A stretch of DNA of 64,000 nucleotides from Leptospira kobayashii (GTDB lineage Bacteria; Spirochaetota; Leptospiria; Leptospirales; Leptospiraceae), in contig NZ_AP025028.1 of assembly GCF_003114835.2 (NCBI RefSeq), positions 3,128,001 to 3,192,000 of the forward strand. Reading direction: 5' to 3'. The position numbers and the translations under genes are program-made. The notes under the pieces are model-generated. The model worked only from the letters and a program-made list of their open reading frames with translations, searched no databases and was not told where the DNA came from. This document shows, piece after piece, positions 1 to 6,586 of this stretch; within the stretch, counting starts at the first letter, position 1; every line of letters begins with the position of its first letter.

Positions 1-107
1 TCCCCTACTTCGAGAACGGTTCCGACCTCATCTACTTGGAGGTCTTTGTTGAAATTTTTAATTTCTTGTTTGAGTACCGATGTTACTTCGTCTGTTTTAA
101 TTTTCAT
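1..107 (-). CDS. atpA: ATP synthase F1 subunit alpha, N-terminal fragment
   Basis: Only the first 35 codons are in the window; the gene runs off the left edge. The start ATG is at 105-107 and the peptide begins [16 protein letters not shown], followed by a V-G-T-V-L-E-V-G stretch, which fits the N-terminal beta-barrel of the alpha subunit. The start lies inside the 3' end of atpH (11-nt overlap), as expected for translational coupling in the operon. The assignment rests on operon position and the N-terminal pattern; the Walker motifs are outside the window. Confidence 0.85.
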   Translation of the reverse strand, partial: MKIKTDEVTSVLKQEIKNFNKDLQVDEVGTVLEVG

Positions 108-666
108 ACATTGCTCCGACAGGGATTTTCTTTTGGAGGAGTGCCTCTTCGATTCCGTCCAGTTTGAAACGGATGGAGGCATCGATTAAATAGTCGTCTA
201 CATAGAGTTTGAATCCGCCGATGAGGGAAGGATCCAAAAACTCCTGCACCCGCAATTGTCGTCCGAATTGGGATGTGATTGCTTTTGCGATTCTTTCTTT
301 TTCAGAAGAAGAAAGAGTTTCCTTTGAGTAAATTTTTAAAGAAGTGCGATTGCTAAGAACATCCACACCTTCTTTGAAATCCTCTAATATTGCGGGCAGA
401 AACAAGAATCTATTCTTGCGTATAACTAATGTTATAAAATTGGCAACTATCTCGGACGCTTGTCCTTTGACTGCCTTTGCAGCAGATTTTTCTTTCGTGA
501 TCGGGTCTACCAACGGAGAAAGAAAATAGTGCCGAACGGAATCATCAGAAAAAAAAGCGGATATAACACCTGCTAATTCTTCTTCTGTAGCCTCAAGAGA
601 GTTAGCGTCTCTAGCTAACTCAAGAAGGGCTGTGGCATAAACCTTTGAAACCTGGCTTCGACTCAT
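97..666 (-). CDS. atpH: ATP synthase F1 subunit delta
   Basis: This 189-residue OSCP/delta-type protein would form the peripheral-stalk connection between the alpha3beta3 head and subunit b. The N-terminus has the usual helical pattern ([13 protein letters not shown]), and the C-terminal domain contains [20 protein letters not shown], the typical delta signature ending in a short beta element. Length matches the family (about 180). The ATG at 664-666 overlaps the atpF stop by 4 nt, and its stop overlaps atpA. Cytosolic face of the membrane. Confidence 0.95.
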   Translation of the reverse strand: MSRSQVSKVYATALLELARDANSLEATEEELAGVISAFFSDDSVRHYFLSPLVDPITKEKSAAKAVKGQASEIVANFITLVIRKNRFLFLPAILEDFKEGVDVLSNRTSLKIYSKETLSSSEKERIAKAITSQFGRQLRVQEFLDPSLIGGFKLYVDDYLIDASIRFKLDGIEEALLQKKIPVGAMYEN

Positions 667-1187
667 TTTAATTTTTGTTTTTCGAGTTTTGAAATCTCTT
701 TTTCAACGAAAGAAGTATATTCCTCTTTCTTCAGTTGTTTTTCCAATATCTCACTTGCAATGAGCACTGACATTTCAACAATTTGGGTTTGCAATTCGGC
801 AAGAGCTTTTCCTTTTGCAAGATCAATCTCGCGAAGGGCGCTATCTTTTAAATTTTTAACTTCTTTGTTTGTTTCTTCAACAAGCTTATTTCGAAGCACA
901 CCCGCATCGCGTTTCGCTTCTTCAATAATCTTATGAGCTTCGTCAGTTGCCGCATAAAGTTTTTCTTGGTAATCTTTTAGGGACTTTTCTGCTTCTTTGC
1001 GGAGCGCCTCAGCTTTGTCGATGTCCCCTTGGATTCCCGAAGAACGCTCTTCAAGGGCATGAAGGATTTTGTCCCAGGCAAATTTTTTGAGAACTATGAC
1101 TACAATCGAGAAAGTTACCAGGGTCCAGACAACCAGACCCGGATTGACTTTCAGCAGATTGAAGCCGGAAGCCGCAAGGATAGCCAA
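663..1187 (-). CDS. atpF: ATP synthase F0 subunit b
   Basis: This 174-residue peripheral stalk subunit has a single N-terminal membrane helix (about residues 12-34, ending KKFAWDKIL) followed by a long charged helix rich in E, K and A (about 40-170) that would form the right-handed coiled-coil stator. The VWTLVTFSIVVIVLKKFAWDKI segment is typical of bacterial b subunits. It starts 2 nt downstream of the atpE stop and overlaps atpH by 4 nt. Only one b gene is seen, so the stalk is presumably a b2 homodimer. Confidence 0.95.
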   Translation of the reverse strand: MAILAASGFNLLKVNPGLVVWTLVTFSIVVIVLKKFAWDKILHALEERSSGIQGDIDKAEALRKEAEKSLKDYQEKLYAATDEAHKIIEEAKRDAGVLRNKLVEETNKEVKNLKDSALREIDLAKGKALAELQTQIVEMSVLIASEILEKQLKKEEYTSFVEKEISKLEKQKLK

Positions 1188-1189
1188 GA

Positions 1190-1480
1190 CTATTGTCCTT
1201 GTTCTACTTTAGGTGCAGATGCACTTGATCCAATGGTTTTGTCAATTGAACCATTGAGCTTAAGAGCGATAAGTAGTGCAATTACGATTGCGAAAAGTGC
1301 AGCACCTTCGATCATACCTGCTGCTACGTAAAGCACAAGTTGAATCTTTCCTGCCGCTTCTGGTTGGCGACTAATGCTTTCTGCGACAGAACCACCGATT
1401 CTACCGATTCCGATGCCTGCGCCGAGCATTGCTAAGCCAGCTGCGAGTCCTACTGCGATGTATCCTAAACCGAATTCCAT
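1190..1480 (-). CDS. atpE: ATP synthase F0 subunit c (probably proton type)
   Basis: The 96-residue c-ring protein is a two-helix hairpin with a glycine-rich first helix (AGIGIGRIGG, residues 21-30), the conserved loop SRQPEA (37-42), and the ion-carrying glutamate E58 in helix 2 (AAGMIEGAALF). The residue matching the Na+-ligand glutamine of Na+-type rings is I24, and E58 is followed by Gly rather than Ser/Thr, so H+ coupling is inferred. A polar tail of about 22 residues follows helix 2 and is longer than in many c subunits. Confidence 0.95.
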   Translation of the reverse strand: MEFGLGYIAVGLAAGLAMLGAGIGIGRIGGSVAESISRQPEAAGKIQLVLYVAAGMIEGAALFAIVIALLIALKLNGSIDKTIGSSASAPKVEQGQ

Positions 1481-1527
1481 GTCTTCGTTTACTCCTGTTT
1501 GTTTTAAAATATAAATAAAACCAAAAT

Positions 1528-2586
1528 CTAATGTCTATGCATTACCGTTCCAATGAACACGGTAGTGAGCAAAGAAAATATAAACGCCTGTAAGAAGGCG
1601 ACCAAAAGCTCCAAGAAATAAATCAAAACTGAACTCAATACTGAAACCGGAGCGATAAAATAACTTTGGCTCATAAAGATAAACCCAAGTAGAGCCAAGA
1701 TCATAACGTGACCTGCAGTCATGTTTGCAAGCAACCTCATCGTGAGTGCGAAGGAACGTGCGATATGAGTCACGATAAATTCCAAAGCCCACATCAAAGG
1801 CCAAAGAGGAAGAGGAACCCCTTTCGGAACTGCGTGCGCTACGAAGGAAATCCCTTGGTAGGAGAATGCAGTTCCATAGATAATGAGTAAAGTTAAAGAG
1901 GCAAGAGATAAGGTCACCCCGATGTCTCCGGTAGGAGTGATCCCCGACCAGATCTGTCCGAAAGTATGCAAGGAATGAGGGGTGTGTTCGTAAACTCCCA
2001 GAGAAACCAAAAAGTCCGATCCAGCAACAGTCAATTCCCCAACCGAAGGAACGAGTCCAAATAGGTTACAGAAAAGAATGAAGAAAAACAGACTGAAAAT
2101 GTAATGATAGTAGGAATGACCGTGGTGTTCTAAAGAAGAATCGACTACGTTTTCTTTTAAATAAGATACGAATGCTTCCACCCCGGAAGTGAACTTGTTG
2201 TATACTTTGTTGGGATTTCTGGAAATCAAATTCGCAGCAGGGATAAAAACGATAAATAGGAAGAAGGAAGCAATCCACATCATCGTTACACGTTTTGTGA
2301 TGTGCATGTCAAAACCACCGACGTAGTGGTAAAGTTTCCCATCATGATCCGCAAACACGTCGTGTTCCACCGAATCAAATCCCGGTTGTCCTTCGAAAAC
2401 CTTTTCCCCGCCAAAATTCAATGGAAAAATGGGAGCATCACCCAAATGGTGTGCCATAACTTCACTGAAGTCAAATTCCTCAGAGTGAGAATCGTGTTCT
2501 CCTCCGGATGCCCAAAGACCAGAAAAAGTCAGGAAAAAAAGTAATAGAAATGAGAAAAATGCCCGATACTTAGACTTATTTTTCAC
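1528..2586 (-). CDS. atpB: ATP synthase F0 subunit a
   Basis: This stator subunit forms the two proton half-channels. The essential arginine sits in ALTMRLLANMTAGH, matching the E. coli Arg210 region, and five or so membrane helices follow residue 100. I choose the GTG at 2584-2586 (VKNKSKYRAFF), giving 352 residues; it overlaps the atpI stop by 11 nt and begins directly before a signal-peptide-like segment. An in-frame TTG lies further upstream (2634). Unusual for E. coli-type subunits is a roughly 75-residue extracytoplasmic N-terminal region rich in His, Asp and Glu. Confidence 0.92.
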   Translation of the reverse strand: MKNKSKYRAFFSFLLLFFLTFSGLWASGGEHDSHSEEFDFSEVMAHHLGDAPIFPLNFGGEKVFEGQPGFDSVEHDVFADHDGKLYHYVGGFDMHITKRVTMMWIASFFLFIVFIPAANLISRNPNKVYNKFTSGVEAFVSYLKENVVDSSLEHHGHSYYHYIFSLFFFILFCNLFGLVPSVGELTVAGSDFLVSLGVYEHTPHSLHTFGQIWSGITPTGDIGVTLSLASLTLLIIYGTAFSYQGISFVAHAVPKGVPLPLWPLMWALEFIVTHIARSFALTMRLLANMTAGHVMILALLGFIFMSQSYFIAPVSVLSSVLIYFLELLVAFLQAFIFSLLTTVFIGTVMHRH

Positions 2587-2956
2587 TATAATAGCTCGCA
2601 AATACAAGAAAAAGTAGGTGGAGGAAATAGGCAATTAAAAATCCAGCTATGGATTCAAAAGGAAACTCTAAAAATGCGAGGGCGGAAATAGTTCCCAGGT
2701 TCACAAAAAAAAACAAGATTACCGTAAAAAAAGGAAATCCCTTCTCTCCCAATCCAGGGGAAACCCTAGGTAAAAATCGCAATTCCATCGCTGCGATTTG
2801 CAGGAAAAAAGAAATCCCGGCTCCCAAATAAAATACAAAATGTAGGTTTTTATCGACCCAGAGACCGAGTAAAGGAATGGAAACCAGACCACTTAACAGA
2901 AAATAAACGAAGTAAAGTAAATGAAATTTTTTAAGATTGATCCGGTATAAATCCAT
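2576..2956 (-). CDS. atpI: ATP synthase protein I-like small membrane protein
   Basis: The 126-residue protein has four predicted membrane helices and is the first gene of the ATP synthase cluster, the position of atpI. In other bacteria AtpI helps assemble the c-ring; the sequence is poorly conserved, so this call depends mostly on location and topology. The gene overlaps atpB by 11 nt. The 5' flank (2957-3257) contains a copy of the dispersed intergenic element, so the operon promoter should lie between the ATG and about 3053. Confidence 0.7.
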   Translation of the reverse strand: MDLYRINLKKFHLLYFVYFLLSGLVSIPLLGLWVDKNLHFVFYLGAGISFFLQIAAMELRFLPRVSPGLGEKGFPFFTVILFFFVNLGTISALAFLEFPFESIAGFLIAYFLHLLFLVFASYYSEK

Positions 2957-3052
2957 AAGCTCTAAAATCAGATTACATTCATTGCCGGATAGGTCAAATG
3001 GAATCGGCTTCTTTTCGGGTAAGAGAAAATTTCAAATGCAAATCGAATCAAT

Positions 3053-3204
3053 GGCAAAAAGGCGAACTTATTTGTAAAAAAAACCGAGGAAAAGACAACA
3101 CCACTTTACAAAAAGAAGGTGGTGTGATAGAAGGTAGCCATTGGGTGGCGGGTCTGGTACCCCACCCATTTGATCAGGGCGGGGAGATCCTTACTAAAAA
3201 ATAA
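3053..3204 (-). repeat. Dispersed intergenic element, copy A
   Basis: This copy occupies half of the 301-nt gap between atpI and ohrR. On the minus strand it begins TTTTTAGTA, continues through a CCCCGCCC box and a hairpin core (GGGTGGGGTACC ... CGCCACCCAATG), and ends with the conserved AATAAGTTCGCCTTTTTGCC. The core matches copy D (22406-22550) almost exactly, while the interior before the last 20 bp differs. It carries no credible ORF. Orientation is opposite to copies B, C and D. Confidence 0.85.
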
Positions 3205-3257
3205 CGCGCATTTTGTTTTTCCATTTCCCAAAAACAGCCTCCGCCTAGTTCCAAGTT

Positions 3258-3692
3258 TTATACTCCCAACCGACTCAGAGTTTCCTTAAGAGAAAAAACT
3301 TCCTGAAGAGAAATCCCCAATTGGCAAAACAATTTTTCAGGAACGGACAATGCTTTTGTGTGTAATTTTTTCCCTGCAGAAGTCAGCATTACGGTAACCA
3401 CTCTTTCATCCTCTTCTCCCCTCTTTCTTTCCAAAAGATTCGCTGTTTGCATTCTTTTCAAAAGAGGTGTCAAAGTGCCGGAATCAAGACTCAAGCGTTC
3501 ACCGATTTCGCTTACGGAAAGCCCATCCTCTTCCCACAAAACAAGCATTACAAGGTACTGCGGATAAGTTAAATTCAGCTCGGTGAGCAAAGGACGATAT
3601 AATTTCATCATCCTATGCGTCGCCGAATACAGGGAAAAACAGATTTGGTTCTTAAGTAAAAGAATTTCTCCCTTATTGGCTTTATTTTGCAA
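3258..3692 (-). CDS. ohrR: OhrR-type MarR family peroxide sensor/repressor
   Basis: The 144-residue winged-helix regulator matches the OhrR subfamily: a sensing cysteine C18 in KNQICFSLYSATHRM, followed by a LTYPQYLVMLVLWE helix, the recognition region SLDSGTLTPLLKRM and the wing residues DERVV. Family members repress organic-hydroperoxide defence genes until the N-terminal Cys is oxidised. The gene overlaps the 3' end of the glutathione peroxidase gene by 11 nt, so sensor and enzyme are probably co-transcribed and autoregulated. The target is inferred from this linkage. Confidence 0.88.
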   Translation of the reverse strand: MQNKANKGEILLLKNQICFSLYSATHRMMKLYRPLLTELNLTYPQYLVMLVLWEEDGLSVSEIGERLSLDSGTLTPLLKRMQTANLLERKRGEEDERVVTVMLTSAGKKLHTKALSVPEKLFCQLGISLQEVFSLKETLSRLGV

Positions 3693-4167
3693 TCAAATCC
3701 TCGATATCTTTCACAATCGCTTCCGGTTTTGTGATAGGCGCATAACGCTTAACAACATTCCCTTTTTTATCGACTAAAAATTTCGTAAAATTCCATTTCA
3801 AATCCAACGAACCGAATATTCCGGGAGCTTGTTTTTTCAAATGTTGGTAAAGAGGATCTGTGTTCGGTCCGTTGACTTCCAATTTCGAAAAAATAGGGAA
3901 CGTCGTGCTGAAGGTTCTCTCACAAAAAAGTTTGATTTCCTCATCGGAGCCCGGTTCTTGTCCGTTGAATTGGTTGCAAGGGAAGGCAAGAATCTCAAAA
4001 CCTTTGGTATGCAATTTGTCATAGGTTTCTTGTAAACCTTTGTACTGCGGTGTGAAACCGCACTCACTAGCAGTGTTTACAATTAGAAGAACTTTGTCTT
4101 TAAAATTAGACAAAGGGACTTCTTCACTTCCCCGTTTTACTTTGATTTGATAAAAATCTTCTGCCAT
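3682..4167 (-). CDS. Glutathione peroxidase family thiol peroxidase
   Basis: The 161-residue protein reduces peroxides through a cysteine in place of selenocysteine. Visible are the peroxidatic C36 (NTASECGFTPQY), Q70 in the NGQEPG motif, and W125-N126 in LKWNFTKFLV, completing the Gpx tetrad. A second cysteine C82 (KLFCERTF), in the position of the resolving cysteine of thioredoxin-dependent family members, suggests thioredoxin rather than glutathione as reductant. It has no signal peptide, so it is probably cytosolic. It is the first gene of a two-gene operon with ohrR. Confidence 0.92.
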   Translation of the reverse strand: MAEDFYQIKVKRGSEEVPLSNFKDKVLLIVNTASECGFTPQYKGLQETYDKLHTKGFEILAFPCNQFNGQEPGSDEEIKLFCERTFSTTFPIFSKLEVNGPNTDPLYQHLKKQAPGIFGSLDLKWNFTKFLVDKKGNVVKRYAPITKPEAIVKDIEDLIAK

Positions 4168-4209
4168 TTTGAAAACCTCTCGATATTACAACAATGGCAG
4201 GCAATTAAG

Positions 4210-4219
4210 TTGTGCACAA
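4210..4219. promoter_or_regulatory. Candidate OhrR operator upstream of gpx-ohrR
   Basis: TTGTGCACAA is a perfect 10-bp palindrome 43 nt upstream of the peroxidase ATG, next to a second imperfect element (CAATTAAGTTG). TTG...CAA half-sites are common in MarR-family operators, and the linked gene encodes an OhrR-type regulator. It is the only clear palindrome in this leader; function is inferred. Confidence 0.4.
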
Positions 4220-4274
4220 TCTTTTTTTTAAGAGGTTTTGTGAAATCTAAAGCAGCCAGGGAAAGGTGCGGAAT

Positions 4275-4411
4275 CCTTAGTAGCCCCGCCCTACATTGGG
4301 TGGGGTTAACCACCCGCCACCCAATGATTCTCCTCTACTACATTTTTCCGGCTACTTCCATCCCTTTTCAAACAAATGCGAAAAAAATCAAAATAAGTTC
4401 GCCTTTTTGCC
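4275..4411 (+). repeat. Dispersed intergenic element, copy B
   Basis: It begins near CCTTAGTAGCCCCGCCC, carries the palindromic core ATTGGGTGGGGTTAACC ... CGCCACCCAAT (9-bp outer arms), and ends in AATAAGTTCGCCTTTTTGCC at 4392-4411. Its last 24 bases are inside the ilvB reading frame: the reverse complement supplies the last seven sense codons (GKKANLF) and the TGA stop at 4388-4390. The core is closest to copy C. Confidence 0.85.
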
Positions 4412-6091
4412 CTTTGTCTCTGCAGCCAACAGATATTCATGGTTCGCTTTTCCCGCAGGGACAAATGGATAAACACCTTCTTCTTCCGGAACAATTACTT
4501 CCAAAAACGACGGGGCTTTTTTCGAAAACCAATCCGGGAAAAAATGGAAATCATCGTTCAGATGAATCTTTGCGGATTCGATTCCGAAACTTTCCGCCAA
4601 ACCGAGGAAGTCCGGTTGAAATTCAAATTTACTCCCCGACTTTCTATTTTCATAAAAAAGTTCCTGTTGTTGGCGCACAAGTCCCAGATGTCCATTATTG
4701 ATTAGAATGATTTTCACATTCAAGTTCCACTCTCTCAAAGTGGAAAGCTCCTGTAAATTCATCATGATAGAACCGTCTCCTGTAAAACAAAGAATAGTTG
4801 CATTCGGATTGGCAAGTGCGACTCCGATGGAAGTGGGTAAACCGAAACCCATCGTACCTTGTCCTCCGGAAGTGATCCAGGAATTCGGTTTTCGAAACGG
4901 ATAACTTTGTGCTACCCACATTTGATGCTGGCCTACGTCGGTAAGAACAAAAACGTCCTCACTTGTCAAACTTGCTATCGAACGAACAAGTGAATGAATT
5001 TTGTTCGGTGGTTGTGGCAATGTTTTTTTGAGATGACCGATTTCACCTAACCATTCTTTATTGGAATTTCTATAATTAGCTTCGAGATTGGAAATCCAGG
5101 CAGGCAAAAACGAATGAAGATTTCCATTCCAAGACAGGTCGACCTTTCGGTTCTTATTGATCTCTCTTTTATCGATGTCTATGTGAATGACTTTCGCGTT
5201 TTTACAAAAAGATTCCAAGTTGCCGGTAGCACGATCGTCGAACCTCACTCCGAATGCAAGTAGTAAGTCGCAGTCCCTTAATGCTTCATTTGCGACCGCA
5301 GTTCCATGCATTCCCATCATTCCCAAATACAATTCATCTTCTTCGGAAAATATCCCGAGTCCCATCAATGTGGAAACTACCGGGATTCGGAATTGATTGG
5401 AAATTTTTCGAATCAACTCCTCCGATTTCACAGCTCCTCCGCCAATATATAACAATGGTTTATTGCTATTTTTCAATAACTCTGTCGCCTCATTAAATAA
5501 CTCCCGTGACGGATCTGCAGAGATGGAAAATTCCATATCTCTATCCTCGTCTTGAATCGGTTTTTTTTCTTCAAAGTTGCCAATCGGGGCATTTTGAATG
5601 TCTTTGGGAAGGTCAATCCAAACAGGTCCCGGCTTTCCTTCCTTACATAACGTAAAAGCTTCTTCCAAAATCTCCGGAAAACGGTTCGGGTCTGTTACCA
5701 GATACGCTCGTTTGGTGATGGATCCCACGATAGAAAGAGTATCCAATTCCTGAAATGCATCCGTTCCGATAAGCCCTGTTGGGACTTGACCTGATATGAC
5801 GAGTATTGGAACCGAATCCCGAAATGCATCTGCCACTGCAGTGATTGCATTGGATACTCCGGGACCCGAGGAAATCAAAAACGGGGTCACTTCCCCCGTG
5901 GTTCGAGCGATTCCTTGGGCAATAAAACCCGCTCCTTGCTCGTGACGCGCAAGAACATGAGTGATTGAGGACATTGCCATAGCATCGTACACCGGTAAGA
6001 TGGTGCCGCCGGGCAATCCCGGGAGGATACGAATTCCCTTGGATTCAAAAAAACGAATACAATATTCAGAAACAGTAATAGAGGTTTGCAT
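4388..6091 (-). CDS. ilvB: Acetolactate synthase large subunit, AHAS-I type
   Basis: The 567-residue ThDP/FAD enzyme condenses pyruvate to acetolactate, the first common step of valine and leucine synthesis. Catalytic Glu is E51 (ARHEQGAGF); the ThDP motif is GDGS at 438-441; the quinone/FAD region is GQVPTGLIGTDAFQELD. Residue Q475 (LVRQQQELF) stands where the Trp that confers 2-ketobutyrate preference occurs in AHAS II/III; E. coli AHAS I also has Gln there. AAGGA lies 7 nt before the ATG. No small subunit (ilvN) is adjacent. A Leu/Val leader ORF lies upstream, and the last seven codons come from repeat copy B. Confidence 0.93.
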   Translation of the reverse strand: MQTSITVSEYCIRFFESKGIRILPGLPGGTILPVYDAMAMSSITHVLARHEQGAGFIAQGIARTTGEVTPFLISSGPGVSNAITAVADAFRDSVPILVISGQVPTGLIGTDAFQELDTLSIVGSITKRAYLVTDPNRFPEILEEAFTLCKEGKPGPVWIDLPKDIQNAPIGNFEEKKPIQDEDRDMEFSISADPSRELFNEATELLKNSNKPLLYIGGGAVKSEELIRKISNQFRIPVVSTLMGLGIFSEEDELYLGMMGMHGTAVANEALRDCDLLLAFGVRFDDRATGNLESFCKNAKVIHIDIDKREINKNRKVDLSWNGNLHSFLPAWISNLEANYRNSNKEWLGEIGHLKKTLPQPPNKIHSLVRSIASLTSEDVFVLTDVGQHQMWVAQSYPFRKPNSWITSGGQGTMGFGLPTSIGVALANPNATILCFTGDGSIMMNLQELSTLREWNLNVKIILINNGHLGLVRQQQELFYENRKSGSKFEFQPDFLGLAESFGIESAKIHLNDDFHFFPDWFSKKAPSFLEVIVPEEEGVYPFVPAGKANHEYLLAAETKGKKANLF

Positions 6092-6098
6092 AAAATAG

Positions 6099-6180
6099 TC
6101 CTTAGGGTTTTTCTTCCCGCGATAAGGCTTTCCGTCCGGCGGGAAGCCCCAAAGGGGGAAGGCTATAACGACGGAAAGCT
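6099..6180 (-). promoter_or_regulatory. Putative ilvB attenuator (alternative RNA stems)
   Basis: In RNA order, segment 1 (6179-6170, GCTTTCCGTC) pairs perfectly over 10 bp with segment 3 (6136-6127), while segment 2 (6146-6139, CTTCCCGC) pairs over 8 bp with segment 4 (6120-6113). Segment 3 lies in the 2:4 loop, so the pairings exclude each other. Segment 1 overlaps the last codons of the leader ORF; segment 4 ends 9 nt before the ilvB Shine-Dalgarno (6099-6103). No U-run follows stem 2:4, so control by Rho or of translation is as likely as intrinsic termination. Confidence 0.6.
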
Positions 6181-6294
6181 AAGACTATTTGGATGAGTGA
6201 CGACGACTAGGACGAGAGAAGTGGTGAGTACATAAGAAACCTGTGCAGGGTCTTGGCTGAAAGAGCATAGATTGCAAAAGTCCGAATTTAACAT
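6163..6294 (-). CDS. ilvB leader peptide (regulatory uORF)
   Basis: This 43-codon ORF ends 71 nt upstream of the ilvB start. It contains YVLTTSLVLVVVTHP: between residues 22 and 32 there are three Leu and five Val codons but no Ile codon anywhere. E. coli ilvB, whose enzyme has the same active-site Gln, is controlled by a leader peptide (IvbL) that is likewise rich in Val and Leu. A ribosome stalling on uncharged Leu- or Val-tRNA would sit just ahead of segment 1 of the downstream stems. The start ATG (6292-6294) has no strong Shine-Dalgarno, so the exact start is uncertain. Confidence 0.65.
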   Translation of the reverse strand: MLNSDFCNLCSFSQDPAQVSYVLTTSLVLVVVTHPNSLSFPSL

Positions 6295-6369
6295 TCTAAG
6301 ACCAGAATTTCTTTATCGGAAAATCCAGTCACTTTTTTTTTGAGATAGGTAGGCGCAAATTGGAAACGT

Positions 6370-6582
6370 TCAGAGATCTTTTGTTCTTTTGATCAGAATA
6401 TAAAACGAATAACCAAAACCTCCGAAAAGACCTACTAACAGCCAAAGAGGACTTGTATCGAATTTTTCATCCAGAAAATATCCACCCAATACAAAAACCA
6501 GTATGGAAGTTACAAATTCAAACCCTACCCCTGCCATTGCGAGAGGGGATTTGTCTTCCGGTTTTTGATCCTTAGGATCCAT
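6370..6582 (-). CDS. AtpZ/AtpI-like two-helix membrane protein
   Basis: The 70-residue protein has two membrane segments (about 19-39 and 46-64) with the family pattern GVGFEFVTSILVFVLGGYFLD followed by WLLVGLFGGFGYSFY. This matches the small AtpZ-like proteins often found beside ATP synthase genes, but here it is about 3.4 kb from the atp operon. It starts 4 nt after the stop of the upstream polytopic gene, so it is probably co-transcribed from the lepB side. A role in ATP synthase assembly or Mg2+ handling is inference from the family. Confidence 0.65.
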   Translation of the reverse strand: MDPKDQKPEDKSPLAMAGVGFEFVTSILVFVLGGYFLDEKFDTSPLWLLVGLFGGFGYSFYILIKRTKDL

Positions 6583-6586
6583 CCGG

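Noticed and set aside
2587..2634. Upstream TTG extension of atpB
   Set aside because: It would add 16 residues before a good signal-like segment and increase the overlap with atpI; the GTG at 2586 fits better.
2998..3204. Plus-strand ORF of 68 codons inside repeat copy A
   Set aside because: It lies across the dispersed element and its codons are simply the repeat sequence; no ribosome-binding site or homology was evident.
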